Shown here: in pieces, positions 25,869-36,780 of the stretch
How the letters are laid out: every line of letters starts with the position of its first letter
How positions within the stretch are numbered: position 1 is the stretch's first letter
Source: Crocodylus rhombifer
Lineage: Eukaryota; Chordata; Crocodylia; Crocodylidae
Assembly: GCA_038503035.1 (NCBI GenBank)
Contig: JAVSML010001088.1
Location: 62,001-126,000 of the forward strand
DNA length: 64,000 bases
Direction of reading: 5' to 3'
Translations under genes and position numbers: made by a program
The notes under the pieces: generated by a model
Told to the model about the DNA's origin: nothing
Database searches by the model: none
What the model saw: only the letters and a program-made list of their open reading frames with translations

Positions 25869-26210
25869 CAGGCTGAGAGATAAGGGTGCCCCAGCCCAAG
25901 CCCCATGACCACAGGGCTCAGGCTGGCAGATAAGGTTCTCCCAGACTGAATCCCATGACCATGGAGCTTGGGCTGGCAGATAAGCACCTCCTGGCAGTGG
26001 TCCCACAGTCATGGAGCCGGGGTTGGGATCTCCCTGCTGCCAGGGACTGGGGAGCTTGTTCTTATTTCCCATCCTTATCTCCCAGCATTGGCCCTGTGGT
26101 CCTGGAGCTGGGGCTGGGAGATAAAGGTCTCCCAGCACCAGCCCCGTGGTTGTGGAGCCAGTGCTGGATGATAAGGATCTCCCATCTCCTGCCCCCCAAT
26201 CATGATCTGG
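25869..26210. repeat. Diverged minisatellite, about 50-bp unit
   Basis: Units begin near 25869, 25919, 25970, 26110 and 26160, each carrying 'ggctg(g/a)(g/c)agataagg' and 'cccagc...ccc(c/a)(t/g)g'. A unit-like stretch around 26020-26110 is broken by a copy of 'tccctgctgccaggga', which also occurs near 25313 and 26228. Copies differ enough to be old. Confidence 0.7.
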
Positions 26211-26530
26211 AAGCAGGGGGCTTGGAACTCCCTGCTGCCAGGCCAGGAGGACATAGTTCCTGCCTGGGCTCCTGTGATGGCACCTGCCTGGGCAGCAGGT
26301 AGCTCCTGGGGGCAAGGAGTTATCTCCCACCCCCTGGTGAATGGCTGGCTGGGAGCAGATTTTGCTCTTGGTCAGGCATCTACGTGATGCTACTTGCATT
26401 TGCAGGTTGCCAATTTACTTAGTATTAGGGACGTTTACTATGAAGTAAGCATGTGCACGTGTAGAAGCACATACTTACTTCACAGTAAACTATGCTAATG
26501 TGAAGTTAAGAATCTTATATGGACATGCCC

Positions 26531-27050
26531 TGTATGTGTCAGGGATCTTAGCAGGCAGCCCAACCTGAGCTAATTGCCTAGGCAAGAACACTTGCCTTGG
26601 ATCTCTAGCTGACAATCTCTACTTCCACTGGCTTCCTGATTGGCTGCTGGGCTCTCATTTATTCCCACCTGTGACAACAGTCTCCAGGTCAGGTAACAAT
26701 TCAACCCGGCCGACTGTGGCAATCCTCCAGGACCTAACTGGTTTTGGTTTGTTCCTGGACGTTGGATTTCCCTGTGTATGTGTTTATTGGCTTCTTATCC
26801 TGGTTTGGCTCTGCTCTTGGACTTTGTCCTTGGATTTGGTAATTCAGCATCTTATTCCCAGACCCTGGGCTGTGTTGCAAACTCTGTCTCTGGTTTTTCC
26901 TTTGGATTTGATAATGTGGCTCCTGAACTCTGACTCAGCCTTTGGCCTCTGCCTTCCACCAGTGGCCTAACCATTATGTCAAACTGCCTACAATCTGGTC
27001 CCTTTCAATACTCTTTTCTGGTGTGTCAATACACTTACAGATGGCAACAT
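26531..27050 (+). repeat. Possible LTR-type or unclassified repeat
   Basis: The segment starts close to 'tgtcagggatcttagcagg' and contains repeated 'cttggatttg' and 'ggttttggtttgttcctgga' phrases. It looks like dispersed repeat DNA rather than unique sequence, but no paired end or target duplication is visible. Confidence 0.3.
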
Positions 27051-27059
27051 TTTTTGTGA

Positions 27060-28325
27060 AAGTTGTCCACAAAATATATACTTACAGTGTTACAGATATA
27101 GGGGCTATATCATAAGTAATCTATTTTGTATTAATTGTCAGTAATTTTTTATGACCTTACTTCATTTTCACAGTATTGACTGTAAGGTATAAAATCCAGT
27201 TTCACAAAGTAGATTCATAATCACCTTTGGTTAAGCCTTTTGAAAACCACATGCCTATCTGTTGTGGTTTTTTTGTATTCATTTAATTTTTGCTTGGCAA
27301 GGGTCATAGTTTACTGGTAAATATATTCTATATTACTGGTGCCTGCTTCTGCTCAAATAGATTTCATTTTTATACAAACTTGTTCATTTGGTCTATACTC
27401 AGGTGTTCTCTTGAATGATATGAAAAGGTCTATGGCCAAGATTCAAACTAAACTATAAAACCTACCGTGTCTTATTGAAGTCTATGGGATTCTGCATGGA
27501 TATGGATAAAAGGCTTAATTTGCATTGAGAAAATATTAGGGTTTACACTAAGGGCCAAATTCTACTGTTGATTATAACAGTGTAATTCTTCTTGTCATCA
27601 ATAGGGCATGCACTTCTAACTGAGAACAGATGATGGCCATATGATTTCAAGATTGCACTCTTACAGCTGATACTGAATCAGTGTCTGTTACCTGGATTGA
27701 TTTTAATATTCATATAACATGTTTTCATTTACATTTTCAGAATGTATTTGTAAGGGGTAGATTCTTTTAATGTAGTGAAACATAATCATCCAGCAATGCA
27801 ATCTTGTCACATAGCCAAGTATGACATAGGAGTTTCTTTTGGCAGTGGTGTCATTTTGAGACAAAGTTGTCTGGAAAAAAAAAATCTCAGGGTAGTACAA
27901 AATCATTTCTTATAAACACATTTACATTAAAATGAGCAATAAAGCCAAAGTACAATAGACACAAATGCAACATAAAATTCACAACAACAAAATCAATAAA
28001 ACAAACAAGCTAAGCAACAAACCGAGAAAACAACAATTAGAGCATTTAAAAGGCAGAGAGACTGTGTTCCCAAGCCTTGTATTAGATAACTTGAGCTTTA
28101 TAATTCTTTCATCTCCCTGCCAGTTTCAGTCTGACTGCTAGATGCGCCCTGGGATTGGAATTTATTTCACCCTAGTGTGAATTTCTATTTTACTTAGGCC
28201 CAGTTAAAATACGTTTATGTTATCCCCTTAGTTGTTTGGGCTGTAATTGACATTGAACCTATGAACTTCCAGTGGGTAACACAAACCGCTAGCTGAAATA
28301 TATGACAGAAGTTACCTCTTGTTTA
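27060..28325. other. AT-rich non-coding DNA
   Basis: No gene or element is supported. An A/C-rich stretch (27900-28030, many 'acaaac' motifs) is low complexity. Confidence 0.5.
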
Positions 28326-28334
28326 GTTGTTCAT

Positions 28335-29455
28335 TAAAAGGCCCCAGTATAGTAGGGCTGGAACAGACCTTACAAGGTCACCTAGTGTAGTCCCGTAGGG
28401 CCACAGAGAAAAGCCTATCTCCATTATTTCTATAATTACCCTTCAGGTATCTGAGGACTGTTATCACGCCGCCCTTAGTCTTCTCTTCTCCCGACTAAAT
28501 AATCCAGCCTTTGCTCGTAAATCTTGCCTCCTGGGCCCATAATCAATTTTGTAGTTCTGTGCTGGACTCTTTCCAAACTGTCCATATCCTTCTTGAAGTG
28601 TGGGACCCAAAACTGGAAAAGTACTGCAGGTGAAGCCTCACTAGTGCTGAATAGAGCAGAAGAATCATTTCCCTTGATTTGCAAGTGATATCCCTGTTAA
28701 TATAACTCAGCATGCTGTTGGCTTTTTTTGCAACAAGAGAACACTCTTGGCTCATATTCAGCTTACAGTCTACTGTACCCCCCATTCCAGTGTCTGTGTT
28801 TGTACATGCAATTATTCTGTTCCAGGTGCAGAACTTTCCATTTGTCCTTGTTGAACCTCATCACATTGATTGCAAACCATTTTTTCCAGTCTATCCAGGT
28901 CATTCCAGATCCTAGCCCTGTCTTCCAAACTGTCTGCCAAATGGGTATCTTCCACAAATGTATGAAGCATTCACTCAGTCCCATCATCCAAAATATCACC
29001 TTAATGAAGATGTTAAATGTTACAAGGACAGACCCCTGGAGAACTCCACTTGACACTTCCTCCCAGCTAAAGTTTGAGCTATTGATAACTACTTGGTAGG
29101 CATGATGATCCAACTAGTTATGTATCTACTGTACAGTATGTTCATCTAGCCTGTATTTCCTTAGCTTGTTAGTAAGACTATTGTGCTAAAGTCAAGGTAT
29201 ATCACATCCACTGCTTTCCCCCCATGCACAGTCTGTTACCTTCTTCAAAGAAGGATATTACATTGGTTTGGCATGACTTGCTCTTAATAAATCCATGTTG
29301 GCTGTTCCTGATCACCTTGTTCTCCTCTAGGTGCTTCACAGTAGAGTCCTAGAAATTTATAGTTTCCCCAATTATTTCTGCCTCAAGATACACATATATA
29401 TCTCCCTTTTTTCCCTCTATAAAGGTTAGATATTACTATTTTTTCCCATTAAAAC
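28335..29455 (-). mobile_element. CR1 LINE, older copy, minus strand
   Basis: The 3' UTR complement 'agggctggaacagacctta' lies at the left. Minus-strand fragments include 'FQFWVPHFKKDMDSLERVQH' (28475-28684), 'ECSLVAKKANSMLSYINRDI' (28543-28785) and 'WEEVSSGVLQGSVL' (28763-29113), the last matching the PQG box with changes. Further right, DNA still resembles CR1 palm coding ('aaatccatgttggctgttcc'). It is more diverged from the 8.2 and 48.3 kb copies than they are from each other, so it is an older subfamily or insertion. Confidence 0.85.
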
Positions 29456-29459
29456 AGAA

Positions 29460-30285
29460 GTTAAGTTGTTGGACAGGGCATGGCTTCATTGCTGTACAAC
29501 TGAGGATAGAAAATACATCTTGAAATTCTTTCTGGCAAATATGATTTCTACTAACTAAGGTTGTGCCATGTATATTGGACCTCTTTATGACTGCAGGTAT
29601 AAAGCGGTAGATAGAAAGCATGTGGCCCGTTTTAGAGGTCTTTTTCATGTAATGAAGTTTTCCTTATTAATCTCAATGCATTATGGACTGTCAGTTTTCT
29701 TATAGTGAATATCTATAATGTTTTAGCACCTAGTACTGTAAAAGCATTCTTTAGGTCATAAATCTGGATCTGGATCTAGCTATGATTTACAATGGAGAAT
29801 GTGGGCATTCAAACATTAGGCTCTAGAGAATATGTTAGACACCATGGTTCTCTGTTCCACTCTTGTTAGGGAACACTAGCTCTACCACAACAGATTTGCT
29901 ATTTCTACACTATCAGTTTTTTTTAGAATGGCTACAAATGATATATCTGTCACTTTATTTTATAAAACCCATAACCTCTGGGGATTCAGAATATACTAAG
30001 AATTTCAGCAGTACAGCTTCTCTAATTTCTAATGCATACTGTATTTCTGGATTTTGTTTTTCGTGTTAAAAATTACTTTCATCAAGCCCCACTTGCCTAT
30101 TTTTGTATCCAGCTCATTTGATATATTATTAATTTGTTTATATACCATAAACACTGGGGGTTTTTTAAAAAGTGTGGAACGCAAATAAATTGAACTGAAT
30201 GCAATGACAGAGATTAAAGCACTTATCAGAAATATTCCCCCATGAAAGAACGCTCAGTAAGTTTAATAAAAAATAAAGAAGTATT
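29460..30285. other. AT-rich non-coding DNA
   Basis: Nothing recognisable between the CR1 copy and the LINE whose 3' end lies near 30290. Confidence 0.45.
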
Positions 30286-30374
30286 ATTTTCCAGTATTGG
30301 CAGTAGCAGCAGCAGTGGTGGTGATTCTCATGGTCGAAGCTGATCACTCCCATGGGTCAAGTAAAGGGTTGTAA

Positions 30375-30437
30375 ATGAGTCTGTTGATGGCTAAAATAGC
30401 CAATCCAAGAGCTGCAGATTATCTGGCAAATGCAACA
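30375..30437 (-). pseudogene. C2H2-type finger at the LINE C terminus
   Basis: Minus-strand translation gives a C-x2-C-x12-H-x3-H spacing, with 'SSWIGYFSHQQTH' at its end, fitting the C2H2 zinc-finger consensus. It lies downstream of the 'LGIKWDDHHTNASV' region (30750-30962) that follows the RT. In LINEs such a finger probably contacts nucleic acid; that is inference. The same spacing is seen in the 58.4 kb copy. Confidence 0.7.
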
Positions 30438-32080
30438 GGTGGTAGTTAAAGGGAGAGTTGGACCATAGATTTCTCAATCTTGTTGCCTTTCTTTCTGTTT
30501 GTCATTTTTTTTGCCTCCAGGGTGAGATGATTTTCCTCAAACTAAGATGTACCTTCTCTCTCATGTAGACCTGTTCCAGGCTAGTTTTTCCTACTTTGGG
30601 TGTTAGTGCCATATTTCGAACTGTTTACCTTGAGGGTGTCTTTAAAGCATTTCCTCTGGCCCCCAACATGTCCTTTGTCCGTATTGGAACTGGGATTATA
30701 GCAGTTTTTTTGGTATATGTACATCAGGCATGTGCACACGGTGCCCTGTTCACCATAGCTGATGTTGAATAATCAACCCTTCCATATGGGTGGTGTTTAC
30801 ATCGGTGAAGACACTGGCATTTGTATGATGATCGTCCCACTTTATGCCAAGGATCTTCTGGGGGTAGCACTGATGATGGTGTTCCAGGTTTTTTTGGTGG
30901 TCCCTGTAGGTCACTGTGGCAAAGTGGGGCTCCCCACCTAGCCACAGTGCTAGGTTCCCCACTTGCCTTTGGGCACGCCACCCACCTGACTCACCTGCTA
31001 TGCCTTGTTCTTAATTAATTATGATGTTAATTAAGGTGGGAGGCTGCTCATTCTTGCCCCGATGCCAGGGGGCACTATCTGTGGCTCCGTAGCTTCCGTA
31101 CACCGCAGCCCATGTATTGCAGATGGCATCCACTGATGTTAATCTCACCAGCCCCATGCTAGGCCCCCAGAAACCTCCAGTCAGGACCCCTCTTTAATCC
31201 CTCCACTCCAGCGGCATACCCCACCTTCATTTGGGCTGCTGAGATCCCTGAAAATATTTCCCCTCTCGGGCATGGTCCCCCCAGGACCTTTGGCCACACA
31301 GGCCATGGCCTCACCTCCAAGGCCAGTTGGAATCCCAGGCCCTCGGCTCTGGGAGTCCTTCATGGTGGCCCCTGGCCCTTTTGACCATTCTGGTCTTGGT
31401 CCCAGTATTGACCAGTCAAGGGTATTCTACGTTAGGCCTCTGCCACTAGCCCTTTTACTCTCTTGGGTCCACCTTTTGGCCCTACTAGGGGGTACTCACC
31501 TGGTTATGGGAGCTGCGGTAACTCACAGCACGACTGGTGTTCCAGGGTCTCACGGGGACTCTCACCCCCTGCCCTCCCCAGAGCAGCATGTCATTGTGCT
31601 CACTATAGATCTTGCTTTTGACCCACACTCAGCCTCCCAGAAGTGGAGGACTTACCAGGGTCAGGACTCACCCCCCTCTGTCAGACTGAGCCCCCTTTAC
31701 TCAGCCTCTGGCCCAAATTACAGCCTCAGGCATCTAGAAACATACTTTGGCCTACTCCCCCTCACTTAGGGCTCCTCATCTCTGCCCTCCCTCATTCAGG
31801 CCCATGGGGCTTTCCTCCCTGGTGGGCTCAGATGGCTGTAGCCATGCCTGGCCCCCACTCTCCCTCCTCAGGGTCTTGCACCCCACAGGGCTCAGGTGGC
31901 CAAAGCTTTGCCTGGCCCCAACTTCCTCTGGTGTTACTCAAACCCACCCAAAGGTGAGGGCTAGGGTTAAGGTACCCCTACCCACCTTTCACCGGGGTGA
32001 TAACTGGCCTGGCATTTCCTGGGGGTTCCCACACCACTGAGAGCCCCACCAGGCCACCCACTCCTAGCAGGTCATGCCAA

Positions 32081-32110
32081 GGACCAGGACCAGGACCAGG
32101 ACCAGGACCC
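32081..32110. repeat. (GGACCA)5 microsatellite
   Basis: About five uninterrupted copies of a hexamer inside solo LTR A. Confidence 0.95.
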
Positions 32111-32215
32111 TCCTAGCTATCCCCTACAGCTCCTTCCCTTACCTCCAGGGATGATACACAAAGCCTTGCAACTAGGCAGTACTGCTGCCTGCTCCACCAG
32201 CAGGGAACTGATCTG

Positions 32216-32223
32216 TTTATATA
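32216..32223 (-). promoter_or_regulatory. Putative TATA box of solo LTR A
   Basis: The complement reads TATATAAA, about 200 bp from the LTR's 5' end on the minus strand. Position and sequence fit an LTR promoter; activity is unknown. Confidence 0.45.
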
Positions 32224-32743
32224 GGCAGCCAAGGATCTAAAATGGCTGCCACAATCAAGCACCTGCTGCCTGCTTGGCTCAGGTTTTAAAGTGTCAGACA
32301 CCAACAGTGCCCTGCCACACACCTTCCCCCTTAAAATGGTACCTTGGGAAGGTTTCCCCTGTTGCCCCTCCAAAGCAGAGAGTCCTCAAGTGGTGAGCAC
32401 CCCCAAAGGTGCTCTGCCACAGTCACCCAAGCTTCACAGCCATAGATAAAAGTTGGAATTACCACAGACTTATATAGTAGTGTCATGTCTGAGTTTTACT
32501 TGTTGGTTAGAGTGCCGATGCCAGCAAAGCAAAAGACCATAATAACTTAGTGAGGATGCAAACCATAAAGACCCCTCAGCACTAGTAGCCTTTATTTCTT
32601 TGCTAAAAGAAGCACTGCAGTTGGAGTTTGTTAAAAGTTTGTTCTCCATACTTAAGAAGCCTGTTGTCTGCAATGATAAGTATTGTAGGTGCCAGTCATA
32701 AAGTTGATCTTTTGAACCCACTGAGGGCAGCCAGATGAATAAT

Positions 32744-32806
32744 GTATCTAGGTCAAATGAATAGGTATCTAGGTCAGATGAATATGTATCTAGGTCACTG
32801 GTGTAA
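32744..32806. repeat. Triplicated 20-bp motif in solo LTR B
   Basis: 'gtatctaggtca' followed by '(a/g)atgaata' occurs three times, spaced 20-22 bp, in the U3 part of the LTR. Short tandem U3 repeats often act as enhancers in retroviral LTRs; that role is inferred. Confidence 0.8.
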
Positions 32807-33265
32807 GAACGTAATTGGCGGTCAGTAAATATTCACAATTGGCATGAAGTGATTGGTCACCGCTGACTATAACTAAGAGCAGATTCCTGCCATTAAGTGG
32901 AGGACTCCACATGTGCACCAAGGAGATGCAGTCAGCAGATTGGCCACCTGCAGACCTCTTCTCCCCGCCAGCCAAATTTCAATTTGGCATATCTTGTTCT
33001 TCACCGGTTCGTCTGATCTTCTTGTCAAAGAGCTCTCGGAAGTTTGCTGATCGAAAGTGCATTATAGTTTCCCTGTGTATGAGCTGTTGACCAGTTCTGG
33101 GACTATTGAGTTGGGTAGCCGCACCTAGCCTCCGGGTTAGAAAGCAAGGGCTCAGCTCAGGAACCCTGTGAACCAACAGACCCCTTTAGTTTGTTTTGTT
33201 TTATGCACTGTAACTGAACAAGCCAGCTATCCTGCCTACACTGCGACCACCGGTAGCGTAAGTAC

Positions 33266-33271
33266 AATAAA
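33266..33271 (+). terminator. AATAAA polyadenylation signal in solo LTR B
   Basis: A canonical hexamer about 150 bp before the 3' end of the LTR, the usual position of the R-region poly(A) signal. Confidence 0.5.
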
Positions 33272-33423
33272 CCTTTCATACAACCAATACGCTTCAAGCC
33301 ACCTGACTCCTACTCGCCACTACTCCCCACCTGTCCAGTCATGTATCTCTTTTGCGCCAAGCCGGTCGTGCTGACCCAGGCCCGCAGGTCAAGGATACAC
33401 CGGTTACGAGGTGCAACAAGTAG

Positions 33424-34850
33424 GAACTTTGTGTGAGTCCTGATGGCATGACCACTGAACACATGATGATACAATCTTCTAAAGGCAGAGCTGGCACATT
33501 GGATCCTATAGTGGATCTCCTTATTGATGTTGGCATTCTTTGAGAGATGGCTCCCAAGCTATGCAAAGTATTCAACATTCTCCAGCTCCCATCCATCAAT
33601 GAGGATCTTTGCTGGGAGAGTTGATTGGCTTGGAGCAGGCTGGTGAAGCACATTTGTTTTCCCCATGTTACAGGTCAGTCCCAGTCACTGATGTGCTTGA
33701 GAGAGGCAGTTAAGGGCCATTTGTAGGTCCCCTTTCATATGTGTAATGACAGCACAATCATTGGTGTACTGAAGTTTCACAGTTGAGGGCAGAGTAACTT
33801 TGGTTTTGTCTTGGAGGCAGGAGAAATTGAAAAGGTTCCCATCCATCCTGTACTTGATGCCAATACCATGTCGTAGATGGTCATGGATGATCATCTTGTT
33901 GACTGCAAGAAAGATGAAAAACAGAATTGGTGTGATCACACAGCCATTGAACCCATTTGAATGGCAAAGGGTTCCATAGCAGAGCCACTGCATAGGGTGG
34001 AGGCAGTCATCTGGTCATGAAGGAATCTTAGAATGGTGATAAATTACCCCGGGCAGCCAGACTTCAGTAAGATCTCCCATAGAGCCTCATGGTTAATAGA
34101 GTCAATGGCTTTGGTCAAATCAATATACAGTTCCCCAAAAAATCACGTTCCATGGTGCCTCTTGATGGTCTAAAGCTGCATTGAGACTCAGGAAAGATTT
34201 CCTTGTAGAGCAGGAGCAGTCAGTTCAGCAGAATTCAAGCTAGGATCTTCCCAGCAATGGAGAGGAAAGCGATACATCAGTAGTTTCCACAATCAGACTT
34301 ATCTCCCTTTTTAAGAATAACAATATTGATGATTTAATGATAACAATATTGGTATTTCTAAAGTCAGTGGCAATTTCCTCAGTGTTCCAGATTTTGAGAA
34401 ACACTGTGTGGAGATTGCTGGTCATAGTTTCCCTACCTACTCTGAAAATCTTAGCTGGTATGCCATCAGGGCCAGATACTTTGTTGTTCTTCATCTTTCT
34501 TATCATCTGGTGGACTTCCTGAGAGATTGGTGGACTGGTAGATGCTTCCCTTAATGGATGTTGCAGGATAGATTCTATGGTTTTATTAGCCACTATTGAT
34601 TCAGGAGCTTCTGATAGTGCTCTTTCCAGCAGATTTTGATGGACTTGTTGTCTCTGAGGAGTATACAGCCATCTTCAGATCTAAGCAGGGTGAGTCTGCA
34701 AGAGCTTGGTCCAGTCACAGCCTTGATTGCACTGAAGAGGCTCCACATGTCATGATGGTCAACAAATTGCTAGATGTCTTTTTCCTTCTGTTCCTACCAT
34801 TTGTTTTTGATGTTGTTTCCTCTGGGCTTCAGCTTTAAGCCAGAATACAC
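33424..34850 (-). pseudogene. LINE reverse transcriptase domain, decayed
   Basis: In order on the minus strand: 'LLRSEDGCILLRDN' and 'WKEHYQKLLN' (upstream of 34600), 'MKNNKVSGPDGIPAKIFRVG' (34240-34593, fingers), motif A as 'DLTKAIDSINHEALW' (near 34100), then 'HGIGIKYRMDGNLFN' and the catalytic box YTND (33685-33993) where an active enzyme has YADD. 'SSAFRRLYHHVFSGH' follows near 33460. The frame shifts several times and the catalytic aspartate is lost, so it is dead. Confidence 0.85.
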
Positions 34851-34958
34851 TGGAAGTATTATTTTCCAGTTTGGGAAAAATAAGAACCTTCAGTATTCAT
34901 AAAAAATGAAATTTAGCACATACCAAAGTTAATTTCTCCTTTCTGTTTACATGCTTAC

Positions 34959-35500
34959 TGTGACAGAGCACCTTTAGTACCTGCCACTTTAAGGGCCAGG
35001 CCAGGGAGAGGACAGGTGCCTGATTAGGGAAGTCATTTAATGCCCAGCTCTCTGGGCTGAGGGGAGTAGTTTGTGACCAGCCAGCAGGGAAGAAGCATCT
35101 CCCTGCTGAGCTCCAGCTCCAGGAACACCTTGGAGGTAAAGGTGAGGCTATAGGGGAGGAGGAGAAGGCCTCAGTGGTCCTGGGTATGACCTAAAACTTC
35201 ACCCTGCTGGAAAAGGATGGCTTGGTGGAGCTCCTGGTGGCATGGGAGTCCCCCAAAAATGCCAGGCCAGTTGCCTCCCCAGTGAAAGGTGGAGAAGGGC
35301 GCTTAAACCCTATCCCCTACCATCCAGTGAGTTTTTAATTAGAACTGGTGGGCCAGGCATTTCTAGGCAGGCATCTGAGCCTATGGGGGCGGTGGAGATA
35401 GAGGACCCCAGAGAGCCCTGGCCCTGGCAAGGGGGTGGTGTGGAGACCTGGTGAGAAATGAAGGCCCCAGAATAATGAAGGCAGAGAAGTGGCCTGGAAA
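34959..35500 (+). mobile_element. LTR-like start related to solo LTR A
   Basis: 'TGTGACAGAGCACCTTTAG' matches the minus-strand start of solo LTR A at 16 of the first 17 bases, then diverges. No right end or target duplication (left flank cttac) was found, so the copy is truncated or broken by the foldback element to its right. Confidence 0.4.
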
Positions 35501-35739
35501 GGAGTATGGGGTGAAGTTGGCCTCAGTTCTGCAAATTGTCCAGCATCCATTCAGATGAGGGCACAAGAGAGGCCCCAAAGGCTGCATGCCTACTGGCAGA
35601 AGAGAGTAGAGGATTAAGCCTGATCATCCTATGGGGTCGCTCGGGGAGCAAGGGTGAGGTGTGTGTGGCCCAAGAGGAGCAGTATGAGAGTGACACTGGT
35701 GAGAGGAGGAGAATGAAGGCTCCTGACACATGCTGACAG

Positions 35740-36066
35740 CGGCAGCCTCCTGTCATCCAGCATGCAGATCTGGAGGCCCACACTCCTGAGAGGGCTGCAG
35801 GGCTGTTCCAGACTCCTCCCGGGGGTATGAGCCCCCGGATCTGTGTGCCGAATGAGAGGAGGCTGCCTCCTGGGATTGGTGTTGGGCACAGCCCACACCT
35901 GGGGAAGACTGTTGCTGCTGCCAGTTCCAGGCAGCAGTGGCAGCCTCCTCTCATCCGGCGCACAGATCTGGGGGATCGCACCCCCGGGAGGAATCTGGAA
36001 GAGCCCCACAGCCCTCCTAGAGGTTCAGGTCCACGGATCTGCATGCTGGATGAGAGGAGACTGATG
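35740..36066. repeat. Large imperfect inverted repeat, 130-bp arms
   Basis: Arm 35740-35868 is the approximate reverse complement of arm 35938-36066, with a 70-bp centre. Because of this both strands translate to similar peptides: plus 'PRICVPNERRLPPGIG' and minus 'PQICAPDERRLPLLPG'. GC content is high. Right of it, 36115-36230 carries 'gttttgaagc' and 'gctttgaaatgaaac', another foldback. It looks like a foldback MITE. The frames of up to 205 codons across it are products of the symmetry, not genes. Confidence 0.75.
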
Positions 36067-36780
36067 CTGCCACCTGGGATTGGCACCAAAGCCAAGTAAG
36101 CTTGGCTTAAACTCAAAACATTTTGAAACTTCTGAAACATTTTGAGTGCCCTTGTTTCGTTTTGAAGCCTTTTATTTCATTTTGATTTCACTGTTTCAAA
36201 CTCGAAATGCTTTGAAATGAAACACCTGGCGAATTTTCATACAGTACTAGTTTTCATATTAATAACGTAAATTTTTCCTGTTTGTCTAGCATATACAGAG
36301 AAATATACAATTGCATGAAAAATATCAGTACATGTGCATTTAAAATAGTCACTATTTTTGTATTATCTAATGAATAGTACACAGTTATACAATTTAAGTT
36401 ATGTCTACGCTGTTTGTTTGGGGTTTTTGTTTTTTGGGGGGAACCTAATCTTGATCATTCCCAGCCTGTCTTCAACCAGCCAGACCCACATATGACATCA
36501 TTTTTTATCTGTATTATATCTTGAACCCTTCACCAGACTCTCTGTTGTACTATTGATTTCTTAAACAATAAAATGTATCCTTAATTACCTATGGAGCCTT
36601 TCCAGAACCTACTCTATAGATTACCTTGGATTGTCTCTATAATCTCTCTGGATGCATCCAGGCAAGTGCAGACAAGTGGTGTGCAGTGCCTCAGACCATA
36701 CACAGCCCACATCTGGAGTATACTGCATGTGCAGGCATTCTCTGCGCTATTACTTGAAATGTGTGTGTGTGGGGGCGGGG

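Larger units (their letters stand above)
24958..26530. mobile_element. Composite MITE with large GC-rich insert
   Basis: The left end 'gggcatatctgcacatgcat' and right end 'atatggacatgccc' are inverted relatives of the MITE ends at 7.8 and 12.7 kb. 'tttactgtgcagtaagc' lies inside the left end and 'tacttcacagtaaac' inside the right. A second start, 'gggcacatctactcatg' (25021), suggests two nested copies. Between about 25100 and 26370 lies GC-rich repetitive DNA foreign to the ends. Open frames there reach 183 codons but are low-complexity. Confidence 0.55.
30915..32421 (-). mobile_element. Solo LTR A, 1.5 kb, in a LINE
   Basis: It begins TGTGGC and ends GCCACA (TG...CA ends) and is flanked by identical 5-bp duplications, gtcac at 30910-30914 and 32422-32426. 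On the minus strand, TATATAAA (complement of 32216-32223) lies about 200 bp from the start, a plausible TATA box. That orients the LTR minus. Its first bases (TGTGGCAGAGCACCTTT) resemble DNA at 34959. No internal retroviral genes are present, so it is a solo LTR left by recombination between two LTRs. Confidence 0.88.
32481..33418 (+). mobile_element. Solo LTR B, 938 bp, in the same LINE
   Basis: It starts TGTCATG and ends GTGCAACA (TG...CA) between identical 5-bp duplications, agtag at 32476-32480 and 33419-33423. An AATAAA at 33266-33271, about 150 bp from the right end, orients it plus, opposite to LTR A. It is unlike LTR A in sequence, so it belongs to another family. It contains a triplicated 20-bp motif (32744-32806). 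No internal genes are present. Confidence 0.9.
30290..34850 (-). mobile_element. LINE copy interrupted by two solo LTRs
   Basis: Three minus-strand blocks form one LINE. Block 1 (33424-34850) carries the RT domain; block 2 (32427-32475) and block 3 (30290-30909) carry the C-terminal region. Solo LTRs at 32481-33418 and 30915-32421 separate them. Ignoring the LTRs and one copy of each duplication, the frame runs through both sites ('TKFLLYKS' at one, 'WVTYRDH' at the other). The family differs from CR1, and a second copy lies at 58.3-59.8 kb. I do not assign a clade. Confidence 0.9.

Noticed and set aside
25848..26399. Minus-strand open frame of 183 codons in GC-rich DNA
   Set aside because: It runs through a diverged 50-bp minisatellite and is low-complexity (proline, glycine, serine rich). 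The opposite strand has equally long frames.
32744..32806. CRISPR-like array of spaced repeats
   Set aside because: Three contiguous 20-bp tandem copies without spacers, within a vertebrate LTR.
30915..33418. A single provirus with paired LTRs at each end
   Set aside because: The two LTR-like segments are unrelated in sequence, opposite in orientation, each has its own 5-bp duplication, and only about 50 bp of LINE lies between them.
35523..36140. Minus-strand open frame of 205 codons
   Set aside because: It crosses a large inverted repeat and mirrors the peptide of the other strand, so it reflects symmetry rather than coding.
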